Assembly (NCBI GenBank): GCA_017882465.1
Contig: JADGPN010000007.1
Coordinates: 1 to 38,624, forward strand
Length of the DNA: 38,624 nt
Source of the DNA: Solirubrobacteraceae bacterium
GTDB lineage: Bacteria; Actinomycetota; Thermoleophilia; Solirubrobacterales; Solirubrobacteraceae
Direction of reading: 5' to 3'
Shown here: positions 1-6,902 of the stretch, piece by piece
Layout of the letters: each line of letters starts with the position of its first letter
Numbering within the stretch: the first letter of the stretch is position 1
The notes under the pieces: generated by a model
The model's database searches: none
Seen by the model: the letters and a program-made list of their open reading frames with translations, nothing else
Told to the model about the DNA's origin: nothing
Made by a program: the position numbers and the translations under genes

Positions 1-110
1 GCGGGTAGTCGTGCTCACATGCATCGCACCGCTCTGCCTGGCTGGCCTTCCCATATCTGGACAATACCGCATTTGTCGACCGGGTAGTAGTGGGTACACT
101 CAGGATCAGC

Positions 111-149
111 AAAAAGGCCGGAATCCCCGCAACTCCAGGATCCCGGCTT
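111..149 (-). terminator. Rho-independent terminator downstream of the DoxX gene
   Basis: Read on the minus strand, an imperfect stem of about 12 bp (arms at 149-138 and 126-115, one mismatch and one G-T pair) encloses an 11-nt loop and is followed directly by five T residues (plus-strand A-run at 111-115). It begins 43 nt after the DoxX stop codon. Stem plus U-tract is the classic intrinsic terminator layout. I see no gene in the remaining left edge (1-110). Confidence 0.75.
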
Positions 150-192
150 CAAACGGACTGACTACAGGGGGAACTTCGGCCTAAGCCGTCAC

Positions 193-738
193 TCAGACCT
201 CAGCCTGCGCAGGCGCGGCGACCTCGGCCTCGGTCTTGGCTTCGGCCTCGGCTTCGGCCCGTCGCCCGAGCCCGATCACGGCGGTCGATCCCGCCGCGCC
301 GGCGGCGAGCGCGAACAGCGCCCAGCCGCCGCCCGTGTCGTGGATGCCCAGGGCTCCGTCGACGGACAGCTCTCCTGGTCCGCCGTCGACCAGCGCCAGC
401 AGGGCGGCGATCAGGGCCAGGTTGAACTCGTAACCGCCCTTCGCCGCCCAGAAGCCGTTCTTGAGATGGACGGTGCGGATGGCGGTGACCATCGTCCCGA
501 TCAAGGCCGCGGCCGCCAGTGGGGTGAGCGCTCCGGCCACGATCATCGCCCCGCCGCCCGCCTCGGCCACGCTGGCTGCGGTGGCGTTTCGCCGTCCGGG
601 CCGCAGGCCCAGCGACTCCATCATCTTCGACGCTCCCTCGAGGCCGGGCCCGTCGAACCAGCCGAACAACTTCTGGGTGCCGTGGCCGATGAACAGGCCG
701 CCGATGGCCACCCGGGTGATGAGCCGTCCTGCTTTCAT
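193..738 (-). CDS. DoxX-family integral membrane protein
   Basis: 181-aa protein resembling the DoxX/SURF4-type family: a short N-terminus followed by the 'GGLFIGHGTQKLFGWF' segment typical of DoxX, then several hydrophobic helices (roughly residues 8-25, 60-85, 110-125, 140-160). The acidic Ala/Glu-rich tail is low-complexity and probably cytoplasmic. I chose the ATG at 738 because a GGGAGG Shine-Dalgarno ends 4 nt before it and the family motif starts nearby; a longer reading from 807 adds 23 non-conserved residues. DoxX proteins are often implicated in quinone-linked or redox functions, but no substrate can be read here. It is a stand-alone gene ending in a good terminator. Family fairly sure; function unknown. 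Confidence 0.8.
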   Translation of the reverse strand: MKAGRLITRVAIGGLFIGHGTQKLFGWFDGPGLEGASKMMESLGLRPGRRNATAASVAEAGGGAMIVAGALTPLAAAALIGTMVTAIRTVHLKNGFWAAKGGYEFNLALIAALLALVDGGPGELSVDGALGIHDTGGGWALFALAAGAAGSTAVIGLGRRAEAEAEAKTEAEVAAPAQAEV

Positions 739-760
739 GATGCCTCCCGAGCTCGCTGAT

Positions 761-775
761 GGCGCGGTCCGCGCC
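761..775. promoter_or_regulatory. 15-bp perfect palindrome upstream of the DoxX gene
   Basis: GGCGCGG-T-CCGCGCC: seven-base arms around one base, 23 bp upstream of the DoxX ATG. It could be an operator or a 5' UTR hairpin. High GC makes G/C-only palindromes cheap, so this is only a candidate. Confidence 0.3.
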
Positions 776-906
776 GGTGGCGCCGTATCCGCCGTGCCAC
801 ACAGCATGCCCCGGCAGGACCGATTTCAGTCATCGAACCCGAGCGGGCTCCAGGAGTCCTGCCGGGCCCGGACCGGCTCCCGGCACCGGCCCTGGGCCTC
901 CCACGC

Positions 907-922
907 TAGGCTTGCCCGCCTC
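907..922 (+). promoter_or_regulatory. -10 box (TAGGCT) of a leaderless-type promoter for the PfkB kinase
   Basis: TAGGCT at 907-912, then 10 nt, then the ATG at 923. No SD lies in between. A start site 7-10 nt after the hexamer would fall at or just before the ATG. No clear -35 box. Confidence 0.5.
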
Positions 923-1858
923 ATGTCCGTGACCGTTGTCGGTTCCATCGCCTTTGATGCCGTGACCACCCCGTTCGGCAGCCGCGAGCGGATGCTCGGC
1001 GGCTCAGCGGTGCACTTCTCCCTGGCGGCCTCGTTCTTCGACGATGTGCACGTCGTCGGTCCGGTCGGCGACGACTTCGGCCCCGACGAGTACGCCGTGC
1101 TGGAGGGACGAGAAGTGCGCACCGAGGACATCGAGCACATCGAGGGCGGTCGGACGTTTTTCTGGCGCGGGGCCTACGGCTGGGACCTCAATGACCGCGA
1201 CACGCTCGACACCCAGCTTAACGTATTCGCGGACTTCGAGCCCAAGCTGTCACTCGAGTCGCGCTCGACCGACGTGCTGTTCCTGGCCAACATCCAGCCC
1301 GACCTGCAGCGCGAGGTCAGGGCGCAGTGCGAGGGCGCGCGGTTCGTCGCGCTGGACTCGATGAACCTGTGGATCGAGACCGCCCGGGATTCTCTGATCG
1401 AGACGATCGCCGGCGTCGACTGCCTGCTGCTCAACGACGCCGAGCTGCGGCAGCTGACGCGCGAGCCGAATCTCGTCCGTGCCGCCCGCAAGATCCGCGA
1501 ATGGGGCCCGCGCGTGGTGGTGGCCAAACAGGGCGAGTACGGCTCCGCGATGATCACCGACGAGGGCTTCTTCGGGCTCCCCGCCTTCCCGCTCGAGACG
1601 ATCGTGGACCCGACCGGCGCCGGCGACAGCTTCGCGGGCGGATTCGTCGGCTACGTCGCGGCCCACCCCGACGCGGAGCTCGATCACGAGCTCCTGTGCC
1701 GAGCCATGGCTTACGGCACGGCGCTGGCCTCGTTCAACGTCGAGGAATTCGGCGTCGAGCGCGTGGCTCGCCTGACGGCCGGGGAGATCGGCGAGCGCGT
1801 CGGCGAGCTGCGCCGGATCACCAGCTTCAGCGAGAAGCCCCTCCTGCTGCGCGGTTGA
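923..1858 (+). CDS. PfkB-family carbohydrate/nucleoside kinase
   Basis: 311-aa PfkB (ribokinase) family kinase. The N-terminal 'VGSIAFD' strand and 'LGGSAVHFSLAASFF' glycine motif form the substrate-side signature. The C-terminal 'DPTGAGDSFAGGFVGY' holds the anion hole and catalytic Asp at about residue 235. The family phosphorylates hydroxymethyl groups of sugars or nucleosides with ATP; the substrate cannot be told, and no sugar transporter or regulator lies next to it. The ATG at 923 is chosen because it begins the first beta strand and follows a -10-like TAGGCT by 10 nt; the open frame extends far upstream without family similarity. Confidence 0.85.
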   Translation: MSVTVVGSIAFDAVTTPFGSRERMLGGSAVHFSLAASFFDDVHVVGPVGDDFGPDEYAVLEGREVRTEDIEHIEGGRTFFWRGAYGWDLNDRDTLDTQLNVFADFEPKLSLESRSTDVLFLANIQPDLQREVRAQCEGARFVALDSMNLWIETARDSLIETIAGVDCLLLNDAELRQLTREPNLVRAARKIREWGPRVVVAKQGEYGSAMITDEGFFGLPAFPLETIVDPTGAGDSFAGGFVGYVAAHPDAELDHELLCRAMAYGTALASFNVEEFGVERVARLTAGEIGERVGELRRITSFSEKPLLLRG

Positions 1859-1933
1859 CGCCCGTCCGGACGCGGCGTGACCCTCCCTCCTGACATCTGC
1901 GGGGGTACCCGTGACATTCCGCGCCTCTCCGGG

Positions 1934-1948
1934 TAGGATCGGCCCGAC
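1934..1948 (+). promoter_or_regulatory. -10 box (TAGGAT) upstream of a small membrane protein gene
   Basis: TAGGAT at 1934-1939 followed by 9 nt and the GTG at 1949; no SD. Fits the leaderless layout seen across the window. Confidence 0.45.
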
Positions 1949-2209
1949 GTGACCTGGGGATTTCTGTGGCTGATGCTGGCGCTCAAGATTCCGCTTGCTG
2001 CGCTGATCTATCTCGTCTGGTGGGCGGTGAAGCAGGAGCCCGAGCAGCTCCCGAACTCCGACGACGACGGCGGCATCAAGCGCCACCGTGACCATCCTCG
2101 CAAGCCCTTCCCACGCCATCCGCGCCGCGGCCCGCATGGTGATCCGGCGCCGCCCTCCCCGGCCCGCGTTCGGACCATCAAGGCCCGGGCTCGGACGCTC
2201 GGGCACTGA
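1949..2209 (+). CDS. Small membrane-anchored protein with basic tail, unknown function
   Basis: 86 aa, GTG start. One hydrophobic segment (about residues 3-26, rich in Leu/Trp) is followed by an acidic patch (NSDDDGG) and a strongly basic Arg/His/Lys/Pro-rich tail of about 45 residues. That suggests a single-pass protein with the charged tail in the cytoplasm. I do not recognise a family. It sits just upstream of dcd and may be co-transcribed with it. Coding is supported by the TAGGAT box 9 nt before the start and by the membrane segment at its expected place; function unknown. Confidence 0.6.
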   Translation: MTWGFLWLMLALKIPLAALIYLVWWAVKQEPEQLPNSDDDGGIKRHRDHPRKPFPRHPRRGPHGDPAPPSPARVRTIKARARTLGH

Positions 2210-2254
2210 TCTCGCGCGGACTCGGATCCGCGCCGGGTGACAGACTTGCGGCCC

Positions 2255-2851
2255 ATGGACGGCTCTCTGGCATCGGTGCTCTCCGACGGAACGATCCTGC
2301 GGCTGGCGCAGGAGGGGCGGATCCGCATCGATCCGTGGGATCCGAGCCTGGTGCAGCCGGCCAGCATCGATCTCCGTCTCGGCGGCTCGTTTCGCGTCTT
2401 TCACAACCATCGCGCGTCGGCGATCGACCTCCGCCGGCCTCCCGAGAATCTGACCGAGGAGGTCATGGTCCCCGCCGATGAGTCCTTCGTGATCCATCCG
2501 GGCGAGTTCTGCCTCGGCCGGACCCTGGAGTGGGTGGAGCTGCCGGACGACATCGTGGCCCGGATCGAGGGCAAGAGCTCGCTCGGGCGACTGGGGCTGA
2601 TCGTGCACGCCACCGCCGGGTTCTGCGACCCGGGATGGAAGGGCACGCTGACACTCGAGCTGAACAACCTCACCCGGGTGCCGATCAAGCTGTACCCAGG
2701 GTTGCTGATCGCCCAGCTCTCGTTCATGGCCCTCGATCGGCCCGCGCTGCGACCGTACGGGAGTCCTGAGCTCGGCAGTCACTATCAGGGTCAGCGCGCC
2801 GCCACCGAGAGCCGCTACCAGGGCGCGCCAGATGCCCGCCGAATCGGATAG
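2255..2851 (+). CDS. dcd: dCTP deaminase (probably the bifunctional, dUMP-forming type)
   Basis: 198 aa from the ATG at 2255 (a GTG at 2237 would add six residues; neither has a clear SD). The core motifs of the dUTPase/Dcd superfamily are present: 'PASIDLRLG' near the N-terminus, 'IEGKSSLGRLG' and 'HATAGFCDPGWKG' in the middle, and a C-terminal 'YQGQR..TESRYQG'. Dcd deaminates dCTP to make dUTP. Archaeal and mycobacterial-type enzymes with this arrangement also hydrolyse the product to dUMP in the same site, supplying thymidylate synthesis. Likely co-transcribed with the small membrane protein ending 45 nt upstream. The TAG stop lies inside the -10 box of the next gene. Confidence 0.92.
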   Translation: MDGSLASVLSDGTILRLAQEGRIRIDPWDPSLVQPASIDLRLGGSFRVFHNHRASAIDLRRPPENLTEEVMVPADESFVIHPGEFCLGRTLEWVELPDDIVARIEGKSSLGRLGLIVHATAGFCDPGWKGTLTLELNNLTRVPIKLYPGLLIAQLSFMALDRPALRPYGSPELGSHYQGQRAATESRYQGAPDARRIG

Positions 2852-2861
2852 GCTCGCGCCC
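2849..2861 (+). promoter_or_regulatory. -10 box (TAGGCT) whose first three bases are the dcd stop codon
   Basis: TAGGCT at 2849-2854; TAG (2849-2851) is the stop of dcd. Seven nt later comes a GTG at 2862 that starts the next open frame. No SD. Confidence 0.5.
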
Positions 2862-3071
2862 GTGCTGAGCCTGCTAGCCGTCGCCGAGCCTTCGAAGGCC
2901 CCGTTCTACCTCGTGGGGGGGGCGCTGGCCTTGTGGGCAGTGATCCTGGCCGGCATTGGCCTGACCCGGCCCAGCTTCCCCACCGGTGCGGGCGGCGAGC
3001 GAGCGGTGATCGGGATCAGCTTCGTGCTGATGGCCGCAGCGATGGCTACGGCCGTCGCCACCAGCAACTGA
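2862..3071 (+). CDS. Small two-helix membrane protein, unknown function
   Basis: 69 aa from GTG 2862 (an ATG at 2832, overlapping dcd, would add ten residues). Two hydrophobic helices: about residues 13-33 ('YLVGGALALWAVILAGIGL') and 48-66 ('AVIGISFVLMAAAMATAVA'), joined by a short Pro/Gly/Arg loop, which suggests a hairpin in the membrane. No family recognised. I prefer the GTG because TAGGCT lies 7 nt before it. Confidence 0.6.
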   Translation: MLSLLAVAEPSKAPFYLVGGALALWAVILAGIGLTRPSFPTGAGGERAVIGISFVLMAAAMATAVATSN

Positions 3072-3105
3072 CCCGCGGCCGGTCCCGCCGGCGCGAGCCG
3101 GGTAT

Positions 3106-3143
3106 TAGAGTCTCGGTGCAGTGAACTGCGCGAAAGGAGTGCG
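3106..3143 (+). promoter_or_regulatory. gltA promoter -10 (TAGAGT) and Shine-Dalgarno
   Basis: TAGAGT at 3106-3111 is the same hexamer as before kgd at 29685. An AAGGAG SD lies at 3134-3139, five nt before the ATG at 3144. Expected transcript start about 3118, giving a short leader with SD, unlike most genes here. Confidence 0.55.
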
Positions 3144-4478
3144 ATGAGCACCGAAACACAACCCGGTGCCGATGGCGCCGGAGCAACCGCTTCGAACGAG
3201 ACCCTCACGGTCACCGACAACCGAACCGGCCAGACGTACGAGATCCCGATCGAGGACGGCACGATCCGGGCTCTCGAGCTGCGGAAGATCAAGACCGGCG
3301 AGGACGACTTCGGTCTGATGACCTACGACCCGGCGTTCATGAACACGGCGTCGTGTCGCTCGGCGGTCACCTACATCGACGGGGACAGGGGGATCCTCGA
3401 GTACCGCGGCTACCCGATCGAGCAGCTGGCCGAGCGCTCCAGCTACCTCGAGGTCGCCTATCTCCTGATCCACGGCTCACTCCCGACCCAGGCGCGGCTC
3501 GACGAGTGGACGCACGAGATCACGATCCACACCTTCGTGCACGAGAACGTCAAGGAGTTCATGCAGGGCTTCCGGTACGACGCTCATCCGATGGGCATGC
3601 TGCTCGCCTCGGTCGGCGCGCTGTCCACCTTCTACCCGGAGGCGAACGCGATCAAGGACGAGGAGTCCCGCTACATGCAGGTCATCCGCCTGATCGCCAA
3701 GATGCCCACGCTGGCGGCCTTCTCCTACCGCCACAACCGCGGCATGCCCTATGTGTACCCGGACAACGACCTCTCGTATGCCGGCAACTTCCTGGGCATG
3801 ATCTACCGGATGACCGAGCTCAAGTACGGGCCCGATCCCCGGCTCGAGCACGCCCTCGATGTGCTCTTCATCCTTCACGCCGACCACGAGCAGAACTGCT
3901 CCACGAGCGCCGTGCGCAGCGTCGGCTCCTCGCAGGTCGATCCCTATTCGTCGGTGGCGGCCGGGGTGGCGGCGCTGTATGGCCCGCTCCACGGCGGCGC
4001 CAACGAGGCGGTGCTGCGAATGCTGCGCCGGATCGAGACCAAGGAGAACGTGCCCGGCTTCATCGAGGGCGTGAAGGCCGGCAACGAGCGGCTGATGGGC
4101 TTCGGCCATCGGGTCTACAAGAACTTCGACCCCCGGGCGAAGATCATCAAGAAGGCATGCGACGAGGTGTTCGACGTCACCGGCCGCAACCCCCTGCTCG
4201 ACATCGCCGTCGAGCTGGAGAAGATCGCCCTCGAGGACGACTACTTCGTCTCACGCAAGCTCTACCCCAACGTCGACTTCTACTCCGGGCTGATCTACGA
4301 AGCGCTGGGCATGCCGGTGGAGATGTTCCCGGTGCTGTTCGCGATTGGGCGGACGAGCGGCTGGATCGCCCAGTGGCTCGAGATGATCGACGACTCCGAG
4401 CAGAAGATCGCCCGCCCCCGGCAGATCTACACCGGCGGCCGCGGCCTCGACTACGTGCCGATCGACAAGCGTTCCTAA
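3144..4478 (+). CDS. gltA: Citrate synthase (type II)
   Basis: 444 aa, the usual length for bacterial type II citrate synthase. It condenses oxaloacetate with acetyl-CoA in the first step of the TCA cycle. Active-site motifs are intact: 'LHADHEQNCSTS' (His about 245), 'GPLHGGANEAV' (catalytic His about 283), 'GFGHRVYKNFDPRAK' (oxaloacetate-binding His about 322) and 'YPNVDFYSG' (catalytic Asp about 378). The first ~20 residues are a disordered, Thr/Ala-rich tail. The start is fixed by an AAGGAG ribosome binding site, one of the few clear ones in the window. It is monocistronic. kgd, the other TCA enzyme of the window, lies 25 kb away but shares the TAGAGT -10 hexamer. Confidence 0.96.
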   Translation: MSTETQPGADGAGATASNETLTVTDNRTGQTYEIPIEDGTIRALELRKIKTGEDDFGLMTYDPAFMNTASCRSAVTYIDGDRGILEYRGYPIEQLAERSSYLEVAYLLIHGSLPTQARLDEWTHEITIHTFVHENVKEFMQGFRYDAHPMGMLLASVGALSTFYPEANAIKDEESRYMQVIRLIAKMPTLAAFSYRHNRGMPYVYPDNDLSYAGNFLGMIYRMTELKYGPDPRLEHALDVLFILHADHEQNCSTSAVRSVGSSQVDPYSSVAAGVAALYGPLHGGANEAVLRMLRRIETKENVPGFIEGVKAGNERLMGFGHRVYKNFDPRAKIIKKACDEVFDVTGRNPLLDIAVELEKIALEDDYFVSRKLYPNVDFYSGLIYEALGMPVEMFPVLFAIGRTSGWIAQWLEMIDDSEQKIARPRQIYTGGRGLDYVPIDKRS

Positions 4479-4522
4479 CCCGATGTGTGACGGGCGGCAC
4501 TCGGCCGCGAGCTTACGCACAG

Positions 4523-4534
4523 TAAGCTGGCGCC
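4523..4534 (+). promoter_or_regulatory. -10 box (TAAGCT) for the GNAT gene
   Basis: TAAGCT at 4523-4528, 6 nt before the ATG at 4535; no SD. Leaderless layout. Confidence 0.5.
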
Positions 4535-5074
4535 ATGGAACCCGTACGACTGCGCAGTGGCAGGGAGGTCGCGATCCGGCCGATTCGGCCTGACGATGCC
4601 CCTGAACTTCAGGCGGCATACGAGCGCCTGTCGCCCGAGAGCAAGTACCGCCGCTTCATGTCGGGCAAGCCGCGTCTCAGCACCGCTGAGGCGCGCTACC
4701 TGACGCAGCTCGACGGATCCGATCATCACGCGCTGGTGGCCACCCCCGCCCGGGGCCCACAGTCGATCCTCGCCGTCGGGCGCTACATCCGGCTGCTCGA
4801 GCATCCCGAGGCGGCCGAGTTCGCGATCGTCGTCGGAGATCCGCACCAGCGCGAGGGCCTTGCCGCCGAGCTGCTCGAGCGACTGGCGCAGGCCGCCCGC
4901 GAGCACGGCATCAAGCGCTTCACCGCGACGATGCTCGCCGACAACGTGGCCGCTCACCGCCTGGTCCGCCGGCTGGCAGCGGGAGGAATGGTTCCTCACG
5001 GCGACGGGGCGAAGGTCGCCGTCGAGCGCCACCTCGGCGCGCTCGACGAGATCGACGTCGAGCTCGCGGCCTAG
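4535..5074 (+). CDS. GNAT-family N-acetyltransferase
   Basis: 179 aa. The N-terminal 'VAIRPIRPDDAPELQAAYERLSPES' matches the opening of many GNAT enzymes, and the acetyl-CoA loop is represented by 'VGDPHQREGLAAELLERLAQAAREHG' (about residues 95-122), where QREGLA stands for the Q/RxxGxG/A signature. The following 'FTATMLADNVAAHRLVRRLA' is the usual motif B. It acetylates an amine using acetyl-CoA; the acceptor is not predictable. The C-terminus ends in a short acidic tail (DEIDVELAA). Confidence 0.8.
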   Translation: MEPVRLRSGREVAIRPIRPDDAPELQAAYERLSPESKYRRFMSGKPRLSTAEARYLTQLDGSDHHALVATPARGPQSILAVGRYIRLLEHPEAAEFAIVVGDPHQREGLAAELLERLAQAAREHGIKRFTATMLADNVAAHRLVRRLAAGGMVPHGDGAKVAVERHLGALDEIDVELAA

Positions 5075-5124
5075 GGCCCGCGAGGCCGAGCACCCAAGCC
5101 GCTCCCGCCTGCAATGATCGCGCC

Positions 5125-5484
5125 GTGCCGTGGAAGTTGACCGTCCGCACCGGGCCGCGCGTGGAACGGACCAGGCTCGCTCAGCTCGACGCGGCCCTCG
5201 ACGCGCTCGAGCGCCGCGCCCAGGAGCTGGCGCGCGAGGTTCCGAACAAGCCGATCGACGCGAAGATCCAGCGCTTCGAGCCCTCGGCCCAGGTGTCAGC
5301 GCGGCTCGAGCTCGCCGGTCCCGAGCGGATGGTCCCCAGCGTCCGGGCCGGCGTCGACGTGCGCGGCGACGGATCGACTGAGGCATATCTGGGTCGGGTG
5401 CGGCGCGAGGTCGTGGAGCAGCGAAGAGGAGAGACCGCGTACAAGGCGCTGCGCCGCGTGCTCTCGATGATGACCTCCGAATGA
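5125..5484 (+). CDS. Conserved-looking small protein, unknown function
   Basis: 119 aa from GTG 5125. It starts with 'PWKLTVRTGPRVERTRLAQLDAALDALERRAQELA', an amphipathic helix with heptad-like Leu/Ala spacing, then a beta-rich middle ('QVSARLELAGPERMVPSVRAGVDVRGDGSTEAYLG') and a basic C-terminal helix ('YKALRRVLSMM'). No family recognised. Start codon choice rests on the sequence AATGAT 6 nt upstream, a weak version of the -10 box seen elsewhere. Confidence 0.6.
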   Translation: MPWKLTVRTGPRVERTRLAQLDAALDALERRAQELAREVPNKPIDAKIQRFEPSAQVSARLELAGPERMVPSVRAGVDVRGDGSTEAYLGRVRREVVEQRRGETAYKALRRVLSMMTSE

Positions 5485-5544
5485 GCGCCGCGCGACCTGC
5501 GTCGCGGCAGGCCAGAACGCGAAAAGGCCTATGACGTGACCAAT

Positions 5545-5557
5545 TACCATGGTGGTA
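5545..5557. promoter_or_regulatory. FadR/GntR-type operator (TACCA-N3-TGGTA) over a -10 box
   Basis: TACCATGGTGGTA is a perfect inverted repeat of five-base arms around three bases. It lies 13 bp before the start of a FadR-type regulator and overlaps the first two bases of its TACGCT -10 box (5556-5561). FadR-subfamily regulators typically bind short palindromes with a few central bases, so self-repression is the obvious reading. Confidence 0.55.
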
Positions 5558-5570
5558 CGCTGGCCGTGCA
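5556..5570 (+). promoter_or_regulatory. -10 box (TACGCT) for the first FadR-type regulator
   Basis: TACGCT at 5556-5561, 9 nt before the ATG at 5571, with no SD. A TGACGT at 5532-5537, 18 bp upstream, could serve as a weak -35. Confidence 0.5.
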
Positions 5571-6302
5571 ATGGCTGCGGTCGCGGGACCCGAACTCGAC
5601 AAGCTGATCTTCCGTCCGGTCGCGGCGAGGAACACGTTCGAGGAGACGGTCGAGCGCCTGGCTCACGCGATCAAGCTGGGTGTGGTGCCGCCCGGGGATC
5701 GCTTCCCACCCGAACGGGCGCTCGCGCCGCAGCTCGGCATCAGCCGCGTCACCCTTCGTGAGGCGCTGCGCGCGCTCGAGCAGGCGGGATACATCGAGTC
5801 CCGGCGGGGCCGGAATGGCGGCGCTTATGTGACCCGGCGCAACGGCTCACCGGCTTCGGCACGCTCGGCCAAGCGGGCGGTGCGGGCGATGGGCGACGAG
5901 CTCGCCGACACGCTCCAGTTCCGGCGGGCGCTCGAGCCGTCCGCGGCGCAGCTCGCATCCGAACGGGCCGCCGAGGTGGACGTGTCGCACCTGACCACGC
6001 TGGCCCAGAACGCCGCCACGGCATCCCTGACCGACTACCGCGCCCAGGACCTGCGCCTTCATCTGGCGATCGCGGAGCTGAGCGGCTCGCCATCCCTGGT
6101 CGACGCGGTGGCCAGGCTGCAGACGCAGCTCAGCAACCTGCTGGGCGCCTTCCCGATCGTGGAGGCATCGGTGAAGCACTCCGACAAGCAGCACCTGGCG
6201 CTCGTACGCGCGATCCAGCGCGGTCACGCCACCCGCGCCCGCCAGCTCATGGAAGCCCACGTCGACGCCACGGCCAACCTGATCCGCGGCTTCCTGGGCT
6301 GA
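5571..6302 (+). CDS. FadR-subfamily GntR transcriptional regulator (copy 1)
   Basis: 243 aa. An N-terminal winged helix-turn-helix (about residues 20-90, 'PPERALAPQLGISRVTLREALRALEQAGYI..RRGRNGGAYV') is followed by an all-helical FCD ligand domain (about 105-240). The FCD metal/ligand residues are visible: 'DLRLH' (Asp-x3-His), 'DKQHLALV' and 'EAHVDAT'. FCD domains bind small carboxylates. It closely resembles the regulator at 8228 ('FEETVERLxxAIKLG', 'PPGxRxPxER'), so the two are paralogues that bracket the gamma-glutamyl ligase gene. A palindrome over its own -10 box suggests autoregulation. Confidence 0.9.
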   Translation: MAAVAGPELDKLIFRPVAARNTFEETVERLAHAIKLGVVPPGDRFPPERALAPQLGISRVTLREALRALEQAGYIESRRGRNGGAYVTRRNGSPASARSAKRAVRAMGDELADTLQFRRALEPSAAQLASERAAEVDVSHLTTLAQNAATASLTDYRAQDLRLHLAIAELSGSPSLVDAVARLQTQLSNLLGAFPIVEASVKHSDKQHLALVRAIQRGHATRARQLMEAHVDATANLIRGFLG

Positions 6303-6332
6303 GCTCAGCGGCCGACGGCGACCCGACCGCGG

Positions 6333-6761
6333 CTACCGCCCCGGGACCACCAGCACCGGGCAGGGCGCGATGTGAAGCAGCCGCTGCGTGACGCTGCCGA
6401 GCAGCAGACCCGTGAGCGCCGTGTGGCCCCTGGTGCCGGCGACGATCAGATCGGCGCGCTCCTCCTCGGCGACTCTGGCCACCGTGTGCGCCGCTCCAGC
6501 GACGCCGCCCTGCACGATCTTCGCGCTGGCGCCGATGCCCTGGCCGGCGAGCTCCTCGACCTGCTTGGAGATCTTCGCCACGCGCTCATCCTCGTCGGCA
6601 TTCGCCGGGAAGGCGCCCGTCGAGCGAGGGCCGACCAGGTACTCAACGCTGTGAACTGCGAGCAGTGTCGCGCCGTCCTGGACCGCGAGCGCCTTGGCGA
6701 GTTCGAGTGCACGATCGGCAGACTCCGAACCGTCGCTCGCCCAGACGATCTTCTTGAACAT
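6333..6761 (-). CDS. Universal stress protein (UspA family), ATP-binding type
   Basis: 142 aa, the normal length of a single-domain Usp. Starts 'FKKIVWASDGSESADRALELA', and the C-terminal nucleotide motif G-x2-G-x9-G-S is intact ('GTRGHTALTGLLLGS'), so it is of the ATP-binding class. Usp proteins help cells survive starvation and redox stress by mechanisms that are not well resolved. ATG 6761 is chosen because it starts the first beta strand and has a GGGGGT SD-like stretch upstream; a longer reading to 6839 adds 26 unrelated residues. Divergent from the ligase gene at 6903 and convergent with the FadR regulator. Confidence 0.88.
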   Translation of the reverse strand: MFKKIVWASDGSESADRALELAKALAVQDGATLLAVHSVEYLVGPRSTGAFPANADEDERVAKISKQVEELAGQGIGASAKIVQGGVAGAAHTVARVAEEERADLIVAGTRGHTALTGLLLGSVTQRLLHIAPCPVLVVPGR

Positions 6762-6804
6762 GTGACCGCTACCCCCAGTGCTGGCGACGCGCGAGCGTCG
6801 GCGT

Positions 6805-6831
6805 GATAGGTACGAGGACGATACCATTATC
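6805..6831. promoter_or_regulatory. Imperfect inverted repeat between the UspA and ligase genes
   Basis: Arms GATA-GGTA (6805-6812) and TACC-AT-TATC (6822-6831), with a two-base bulge and a 9-bp centre. The right arm contains TACCA, the half-site of the operator at 5545-5557. It could be a binding site for one of the two FadR-type regulators, but the arms are in a different spacing. Confidence 0.3.
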
Positions 6832-6888
6832 GGCGTCACGGCAGACAGGCTTTTTCCCGTTGCCCTTTCGCCTAAGGCTCTGTTCCTA

Positions 6889-6902
6889 TACCTTCAGCGC
6901 AG
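6889..6902 (+). promoter_or_regulatory. -10 box (TACCTT) for the gamma-glutamyl ligase gene
   Basis: TACCTT at 6889-6894, 8 nt before the ATG at 6903, inside a locally AT-richer stretch. A TTTCGC 17 bp upstream (6866-6871) is a weak -35. No SD. Confidence 0.4.

Noticed and set aside
1250-2782. 510-codon open frame on the minus strand
   Set aside because: Runs across the kinase, small membrane protein and dcd genes in antisense; no family motif.
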